A stretch of DNA of 64,000 nucleotides from Gongronella butleri (taxonomy: Eukaryota > Mucoromycota > Mucoromycetes > Mucorales > Cunninghamellaceae): assembly GCA_025201375.1 (NCBI GenBank), contig JAIWZP010000002.1, forward strand, positions 496,001-560,000, given 5' to 3'. A program made the translations under genes and the position numbers. The notes below the pieces were generated by a model. That model made no database searches, was not told the DNA's origin, and saw only the letters and a list, made by a program, of their open reading frames with translations. Every line of letters starts with the position of its first letter. Within the stretch, counting starts at the first letter, position 1. Of this stretch, positions 57,394 to 64,000 are shown piece after piece.

Positions 57394-57873
57394 TAGGGTT
57401 GTTAATTCGAGCGAGCGAGACGAGATTCACCTTGTCTCGTCTCGTCTCGACAAAATTTTGGGTCATCTCGATCTCGATCGAGATTCTCGTGGTCGATATC
57501 GAGCGAGATTCGAGCGAGATTCGAGAATGTCACATGACAAAACTCGAGCATTTTTCTTCAAAACTTTGTCTGATGGGGTGAAAAAATCCACAAAAAAAGT
57601 CGACAAAAAGACAAGAGTTGAACCTTTCACATCCTGAGTACCAAGACAAAGCTTTTTCCCATTGCACCACACCACTAATCTAAAATACATGATGAAATAT
57701 TACGCCTATGATAACCTAATTTGTTTGTTCGAGATTCGAGCGAGACGAGCGAGATTTTACTTTCTTGTCGAATGAGACGAGCGAGATTCAGGTCGTCTGG
57801 ATCGTCTCGATCGTCTCGATCTCGTCTCGAACCCTCGAGATTTTCGAGCGAGATTCTCGATTTAACATCCCTA
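57394..57873. mobile_element. hAT-type non-autonomous element (MITE), 480 bp
   Basis: Flanked by a perfect 8-bp duplication GATGAAAT (57386-57393 and 57874-57881). Terminal inverted repeats are TAGGGTTGTTAATTCGAG and, read in reverse from the right end, TAGGGATGTTAAATCGAG. An 8-bp duplication with TAGGG-type ends is the hAT pattern. Inside both ends are dense GAGCGAGACGA/TCTCGTCTCG words. The minus strand of the centre reads GTGGTGCAATGGG and, ~45 bp on, AAGGTTCAACTC, close to RNA polymerase III A and B boxes. No transposase. Confidence 0.8.
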
Positions 57874-57881
57874 GATGAAAT

Positions 57882-58259
57882 ACTATAAAAAAGCGCTTGT
57901 GCTTTGGAGAGTTTGCGCTGAGGTTTCAGCGCCTTGATGGTGTTCAAAAACTCTGAGAACTTGCATTTTGGTTTGGCAGACATGAACACTCATGATATCG
58001 TCTGTTGGTTTGACTTTGCCTGCCTGTCCGTGTTCACAAATTTGAGCTTCCGCAAAACGTGAAAAAAAAATCAGTCTGCATCTCAGCAACAGATACTGTT
58101 GTAGAGTAAGTGTCTGAGAAAAAAAATGTACAAAAAAGCATGATTTTTTTTATCCGTTTTTTGGATTTTGCACGCAAGTACAGTAAAATGCTTGCTTGAC
58201 CCATACTGTACAGTATATGTTTGGTTGTTTGCATGTCATGTTTGTCATCATCAGTGGTG
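57882..58259. other. Island III, left part
   Basis: AT-rich with TACAGTA/TACTGTA motifs near 58178 and 58204-58213. No gene. Confidence 0.4.
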
Positions 58260-59545
58260 GACAGAAATGCATGTTACAGTACGTATCATTTCTATACTGT
58301 ACCAGAAGCATCGCGCTACTGTACGGTACACTACAAAAAAAACTTGCACATTTACCGGTACCTTTAAAATTCAGATAGAAAGCGTGTTTTTCAGAATTTG
58401 GCGGCCTGCTGTGCCTCCAGAATTTTTTTTACAGCCTGCTCGCGCGCCCGCCAATGAAACCTGCGTCACAGCATAAACTATGGCCCAGTGTTCAAGACGG
58501 ACCCGCCCGATTTTTTTTGGACTTGAAAATATCAAAAACCTTCTATTTGTACTGTTTTGCATTCATCTGGATATCTGCATGGTTGACGTCTCTCAAAAAT
58601 GGTCGCATCGAAATCAAGGCAAAATTTGCAACAAAAAAGCTTAAACCCCCAACGCGCTACGACCACTTTTGAAAAATTCAGGGGTCACTCAGGGGTCACT
58701 CAGGGGTCACACATTTCAATCTCAGAAAATGCCTAATTTGAAAATTTTCGAACTCCGAGCGATCAATGCATCCCAAACAGGTAACTGCGACAATTAGCTA
58801 TTGGCAGACAAAATGCCTGATTGCCCCAACAACGTAGGAAAAATGTCCAAAGAGTGACGCATGAACGGCGATCGACTGAGAAAAGTGCCTACTTTGGCCA
58901 AGATTTTTTGCAAAAATTTAAGGTTTGACACTTCCAAATTTACAGTAGGTGCGTAAATTGCATGGAATTTTTTCTGTATTTTTTTGCAGGTTTTTGTGCG
59001 CTGTAGAGTGGGCTGCAAGTTGGTGAAATGACCGATGCAAAAAGTTAAAACCCAAGCTAGCGCCCTGCAAGTCATCCCATTACCGGTACCGGTAGATGCT
59101 TTGCCTCCCTGTTTTTTATTAAATCTGAAATAAAAATCGAGGGTTAACTAGACAAAAGTTGTCGAGCAAATCGTCATTGAATTTTTTTTTGTTGAAAAGT
59201 GTATTTCCTCCGCCAGCTTTGATCAGATCGCGATGAAACTTATTTCATCATTCGACGGAGATTCAGCAACTGCATTGGACACGTTAAAATAAATGATCCG
59301 CGGGGTGTTTTCCTAGCTGTATGTCGAGCGAGAAAAATGGGTTTGAAAATTAATCCAATGTTTGATCGACACCATCAGCTTTTGCAAGCGTGCAAAATTA
59401 TTCGTTCATTCGACGAGTAATAAATGATCTGGAAATGACAGCCGAGTAGTGTGTCTCTTTCGATACAGTATGTACCTACTACTGTATACCGGTATGTAGA
59501 TGCCATTTTTACCGCGATCCACAAAATATTTCGAGGAACTACCGG
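58260..59545 (+). repeat. Dispersed repeat, copy C (~1.3 kb)
   Basis: Collinear with copy B and, from ~58383, with copy A. It carries a third GGGGTCACTCA unit (58681-58710) where the others have two, and has TACAGTA (58941-58947) and TACCGGTACCGGTA (59081-59094) at TA sites that are plain TA in copy B. Confidence 0.85.
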
Positions 59546-59831
59546 TACCGTATGATGATATTATCATACAGTATGCTAAATTAACTTGTGAAAATATCAT
59601 ACAGTAACGGCATTTTGAATTCAATTGCTGCACAGGGACCATGCTGACCTCTTTTAAGAGTTTTTTTCGTATCATCATACTGTATCATACTGTATCATAG
59701 GAATGGACATCCAACATAACCTACGTATGATACTGCTGTATGTAATTCATAGGTTAGAAGTAAAGGCGACACAACAAGGCGCACACAACCATGGTTTGTG
59801 GTCTGTATCATAAGACAAGTTTTGCGAAAAT
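59546..59831. other. Island III, dense TA-flanked motif chain
   Basis: Contains several TACAGTA/TACTGTA and TATCATA motifs, including the chain at 59670-59699. No gene. Confidence 0.5.
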
Positions 59832-59950
59832 CATGCTGTGTTGTATTTTTTGCTGCTTGCAGAGCGTGATCTCATTATATAAAAATCACAATAATGGACA
59901 CTTCTTCCCCATGTGAAAGAGAATGTGCGATTACTGTATCATAGTCTGGA
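59832..59950 (-). repeat. Dispersed ~115-bp repeat, copy 2
   Basis: Reverse complement of 28036-28150, with TATGATA-CAGTA in place of the ~25-bp tRNA-Leu-like piece. Confidence 0.7.
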
Positions 59951-60127
59951 TCTCTGAAAAAGCGCTGCTGGTGGTACAGTAGCGATCTCCTATTGTACAT
60001 TATGTACTGTATTATGATAAGTGATATGGCCATTGCAAGGCGATTTTTAATTACGATTGAGGAAATGATGGATGAGTTGGAATAAATACAGTATGATGCA
60101 TTTAGATTGTAAATGATGACGTGCGTT

Positions 60128-61944
60128 TTAAATGACCATGAGCAGTTTACCCTTGCTGCGACACATGCGCAGGTACAAAATGACGAGACCTGATGCGACT
60201 GTTGGCGCACCCGAGAATTGGATCGCGGCTGTCCAGCCATACTGCTGCAAAAGTATGCCAATCAATGGGGGCCCGACAAGAGAGCCAAAGAAAGTAAGCT
60301 AATAAAAATAACAGCAGGAAAGAAATGGGCGCATGAGACGCAGTGCTCTCCTATTTTTTTTTTTTTTGCAGTGGTCATTCATTACCATGTAGGACATTCC
60401 AATGCCAACCTGGATATTCTCAACGCCTACGACGTCTGCCAGGATGGGTGGCAGCAAGCTGACAAAGACACTCGACGTGAATCCGTACAACACGCAAAAC
60501 AGCACGTAAACGCCATACGAGTGCGAAAATTGCCACAAGACCATGGGGAAGATGCCTAAAAAAATGCGGGGTATTTGCGTGTTTTAATACTCAATGGCTG
60601 CAGCAACTTGTCTTTTTCCCAATACCGGCGAGGATTGTCGTGACGACAATGGTATTGAACTTGCCGAATCGATCAGCCAGGAAGCCCATGACGATACGCG
60701 AGACCGAATTGAGGCCTGACATGATCGAGACGAGGTTAGCACCGGTGGTTGCGTCGTAGCCGAGGTAGGTTGCATATTGTGGGCACACAAAATAGGGACC
60801 GAGGTAGCCAAACGGCACGAGGAATGTGAACACGAGGATGATCGAAAAGTCGTGGTCAAGGAGACGCGTGTCGACCATGGATGCAAAGTATCCGCGTCCC
60901 GAATTGGGCGGACGTCGCAGCGAAAAAGCCAGGGCAACCGCAATCACAAGGATGCCAAAGCCAAACGCGCCCAAAACCCGAATGGCCTGACGGTAGCCGA
61001 GCGCTTGAATGAGATGAATCACCATTGGGCTGATTGACACGCCGCCAATACCCGACCCAGCGACAGCAAGACCTAAATTCGCGTAAAAAAAAAAAAAAGA
61101 AAAAAAAAAAAGTGCGCGCGCCGAGATGAGCATCAGTTTTCTCTCGTCTCCGACTCCGCGGAGGTGGAAAAGCCGCGGCCAAATCGATTCACATGACCAT
61201 TGTCACCGGTCAATTGTCGCCGCATCTCATCTCGTCTCGCACTTTTTTTTTTTTTTTTTTTCAAAAAAGTACCTGTTGCCAGGGACCGGTGCCTGACGAA
61301 GAATTGCGATGGCAAAGCGAGCGAGGGGGCAAAGGCGAGTCCACTGCCAATGCCGTACAGCAAGCCCTGGGACAAGTAAATGTGCCAGAGTTGCGTAGCA
61401 TAGCTGGCCAAGATCAGGCCGAGTGGCGCAAGCACCATGCCAATGGCCATGGTGCCGCGATAGCCCAGCCGCTGGATCACTGGTGTCAAAAAGATGGCAC
61501 TGCACAGCAAAATCGCGGAGGCCATGGTGCCCACAAACGAAATAGCAAACGTGTTGGTTTGCCCCGCATACACCTCCAGGTACAGCTGCTGGAAATTGCC
61601 CCATCTACGCGAAGAAAAGCACGTACGCGGCTATGAGATCCTCTTTGGACATGTCCATGACCGTCCATTTCTTTTTTCCGTTGTGTAATCGTTGCTTACG
61701 CAAAAATTGTGCCGAAGCAGAAGAAATTTACGAGAAACGTTGATACAACGGCGAGCCATCCGCGCCAATTGCTGCGAATGCCCTCGCTGCGCATCGGCGG
61801 CGGTGTTGGCTGTGCCAATTTTGTCGCTGCCGCCGCGATCTCCTCCTTGCTGATCTCCTTGTCAGCAGGCGATTCATCAATGGTCGAGTGTAGGGACGGG
61901 GTATGCTCGTGAGTGGATGCTTCTTTCTCTACGTCGATTGTCAT
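60128..61944 (-). CDS. MFS transporter, monocarboxylate-transporter-like (MCT/SLC16 type)
   Basis: Exons 61944-61700, 61604-61273, 61072-60626, 60555-60386 and 60298-60128; 1,365 nt, 454 residues, in phase. A hydrophilic N-tail (residues 1-58) with SKEEIAAAATKL is followed by NWRGWLAVVSTFLVNFFCFG, the conserved MCT TM1 start ([D/N]-G-G/x-W-x-W-x-V), then GNFQQLYLEVY. Second-half landmarks include SRIVMGFLADRFGKF. Twelve TM segments fit. Fungal relatives are often annotated as monocarboxylate or riboflavin transporters; the substrate is unknown here. The gene ends close to repeat island III. Confidence 0.9.
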
Positions 61945-63143
61945 TGCCAAATTATAAAAAAAAAGAAGTAGGGACGCGCAATGGTAGAGAAAAGAACACA
62001 AAATGCGATGCGTGATCTGAAATTACGCATTTATAGAAGCAAGGGTTGCACAACGACCAAGGAAAAAAGAATATGCAGGCCCAAGAATTGAATTTGGCGC
62101 TGTGATTAATCATCAAAAGGTGCTCGCACGACAGAATCTGGAGAAATTGCCTTGATTTGACGCGCACGCGCCTGTTTTTGTTCATTCATTTTTGACAGTT
62201 GCACCGACGCGTCTTGACTTGCGCATTGTGCTCCTTTTCGCTCTTCCTGCATACGCGTGCATGAATTGCCCCGCCACAGCGCTGTTTCCATGGGAAAAGA
62301 TGAAACGTTGAGACACACTTAGCGTGTGGGGGTGATTTGATTTCAAATCAACGGGGAACGGGCTGAATTCAGCCGGCTCATCCTAGCTGAGTATGGTGAA
62401 CTTCGCTCCAGGCCGAGCGTGGCGCATGAATCCAAGGGACTCATTCTGTGATCTGTCATTTGAGCATTGTCCGGCACCGCGACGATTCTGTTGCCAAGCA
62501 ACGCCCAATGGGCTGTTAAAAATCTGCTACCGGTGCTTTTGCCCTCTTTCATGGCACACATTTAGCTGCTTGCCCACACATGTTTCCAAAAGGTAGCACA
62601 AAATTACCTGGTCCAAGCCATTTTCATTGGCCGTCGTGGCAAATCAAAATTGCTTGTGGACGCCGATCTCCTACCAATGGCGCATTGGCACCCCATTGGT
62701 GGGGAGGGGGAAGTCGAGCACTTTTGTACAGGAATTGGCACGCCCCCTGGCTCTCACGCGCCCATCCGCACACACGGATTCATTTTTGCCCCGGGCGCGC
62801 TCCTTTCTCTTGCGTTTTTGCGAGGTTTATTTTTTTTTTCGTGATCGTGTTACACACAAAGATGAGAAGGACAAAAAGCGACAGAATGAAAGGGAGCCAA
62901 GACATGGGTCACTTTTGAAAAAACAAAAAAGCCAATGGGCACGTTCAAACACATGCCTTGCAGCTGCCGCGCGTTTTTGCATGAACTTTTGGCTGTCCAT
63001 CATGCATGATGACATGACGCTCACCGCGATTGGATGCGCCCTTTTGCTCAGTCACTCCTTTTTATGCCGCCAAACGAAGGGGATCGCTGCCCTGCCATTT
63101 TGGGCAACATGCTTGGAGACCAAAGACGAGAAGTTTCTTTCTT

Positions 63144-63178
<35 letters not shown>

Positions 63179-63274
63179 TCTCGGCTGCCTCCTGATTCTT
63201 TTGTTGCCATGTTCTTGAAGTGCCAAAAGACGCGTTATCATCACCCAATTAAAAAACAAAAACAAGAAAAGAAA
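61945..63274. other. Intergenic between divergent genes
   Basis: No gene recognised. Contains T-runs, the longest T-rich block being ~63137-63177. The long frame at 62627-63301 reads through T-runs and has no support. Confidence 0.45.
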
Positions 63275-63281
63275 TATAAAA
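63275..63281 (+). promoter_or_regulatory. TATA box candidate of the last gene
   Basis: TATAAAA about 220 bp upstream of the start codon, followed by long CT-rich sequence (63300-63480). Confidence 0.45.
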
Positions 63282-63495
63282 GCCAAAGCAGCCTTGATTA
63301 GAGCCTTTCTTTTTATTTTTTTTTTTTTTTTTTTTGCATGACCAGACCAACAAGGTCAGGTGGTCCACGCACACACCAAAAAAAAAAAAAGGTCCCTCCT
63401 CTTTTTCTTTCCAGTTTCTCTTTCTTGCTTTTTTTCTTTTTTCTTGTTGCACGGCTTTTTCTTGTCTTTTTTTATCTTTTGCCAACCGAGGCTAT

Positions 63496-64000
63496 ATGAC
63501 GTCGCGTGGCCCCCGACAGCAAGTGTACACGACATACCTGAATCAGGCGGACGGCGGCGGGTTTGACGTAGCGTACCCGTATGAGGACCCGGCCTTTCAA
63601 CTCTCGTCCCCGCTTTCAAACGGCCCGCCTTTGCGCCGCTTTCCGAGCACGCACGCGCGACAGCAGCATCAACAGGCGCCTCCACCGCCGCCACCAGCAC
63701 CGGGTGCGCCTCTTGCGTCACCTGCTCGGTCGAAATGGGCGCCACATGCCCCTGCGGCGCGCCAACATTACGCGTCGCGCCCCTTGCCTCCTCACCAAGC
63801 ACCAGCAGCTTCCCAACCCGCGCCCGCACTCCCACCTCATCACTATCAGGCATATCCTCAACATCCTCCAGCGGGCCCCGCGCCAAATGGCCATCATAGT
63901 ACGCCTTTTGGCCCTTCCACGACGCGACGCACGAATTCCATGCAGCGCAGGCGCTCGTTCACGCTCTCGCGCACCCCTTCAGGAACCTATCGCCGCTACG
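63496..64000 (+). CDS. Unidentified Pro/Gln/His-rich protein, N-terminal 168 codons only
   Basis: An open frame from ATG 63496 runs off the window. It starts MTSRGPRQQVYTTYLNQADG, then is Pro/Ala/Gln/His-rich (PPPPPPAPGAP near residue 60) and ends with a basic segment RRTNSMQRRRSFTLSRTPSG. All of it looks disordered, so no domain or function can be assigned. Disordered, Arg-rich N-termini of this kind occur on many fungal signalling and cell-wall enzymes. A TATA box and CT-rich leader upstream support a real promoter. Confidence 0.6.
   Translation, partial: MTSRGPRQQVYTTYLNQADGGGFDVAYPYEDPAFQLSSPLSNGPPLRRFPSTHARQQHQQAPPPPPPAPGAPLASPARSKWAPHAPAARQHYASRPLPPHQAPAASQPAPALPPHHYQAYPQHPPAGPAPNGHHSTPFGPSTTRRTNSMQRRRSFTLSRTPSGTYRRY

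Noticed and set aside
62627..63301. 224-codon plus frame near the right end
   Set aside because: Includes poly-Phe from a T-run and no recognisable domain; ends just past the TATA box of the next gene.

Overview
The window is nuclear DNA from a filamentous fungus, most likely an early-diverging, zygomycete-type (Mucoromycota) lineage. Support: genes carry many short GT-AG introns (mostly 60-130 bp); EF-1 alpha is a fungal-type 458-residue protein; a fungal Nha1-type antiporter, a Met30/SconB F-box protein and a CYS-3/MetR bZIP are present. The phylum is an inference. I find 17 protein genes that I trust to different degrees, one partial gene at each edge, and one probably broken gene. Nearly every exon-exon junction I rebuilt keeps the reading frame. 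The exception is the 5' end of the Na+/H+ antiporter.

Layout. 0-6.7 kb: minus-strand ZNFX1-type SF1 RNA helicase, cut at the window edge. 7.4-9.0 kb: repeat island I. 9.6-17.2 kb: ORC1 (-), the deubiquitinase UCH37/UCHL5 (+) and an MFS transporter (+). 17.3-18.4 kb: a small, probably frameshifted gene. 19.0-26.2 kb: a CaaX-terminated LEA-like protein (-), a mitochondrial-type adenylate kinase-like protein (-), a fungal protein of unknown function (+) and TEF1 (+). 26.6-31.4 kb: repeat island II. 32.2-35.2 kb: alkali-metal/H+ antiporter (-). 38.0-41.7 kb: two tandem paralogues with a WWE-like domain (+). 42-44.6 kb: degenerate repeats. 45.0-57.1 kb: peroxisomal Lon protease (-), TBC Rab-GAP (-), Met30/SconB-type F-box/WD40 protein (+) and CYS-3/MetR-type bZIP (+). 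57.2-60.1 kb: repeat island III. 60.1-61.9 kb: monocarboxylate-transporter-like MFS (-). 63.5 kb to the end: N-terminus of an unidentified protein (+).

Two observations stand out. First, the three repeat islands are peppered with TA-flanked micro-motifs (TACAGTA, TACTGTA, TACCGGTA, TATCATA). Comparing the two arms of a 1 kb foldback element, and comparing copies of a dispersed repeat, shows several of these motifs are 5-12 bp insertions at a TA present in the matching copy. That is what footprints left by excision of Tc1/mariner-type transposons look like, and here they are stacked on each other. Second, the F-box receptor and the bZIP that form the conserved fungal sulfur-regulation switch (Met30/Met4, SconB/MetR, SCON-2/CYS-3) lie head to tail about 1.1 kb apart.

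A genome style runs through the whole window: long A or T homopolymers (up to 62 bp) are frequent between genes and inside introns, where A-runs tend to follow the 5' splice site and T-runs to precede the 3' splice site in the sense strand. They create many false Lys- or Phe-rich open frames.
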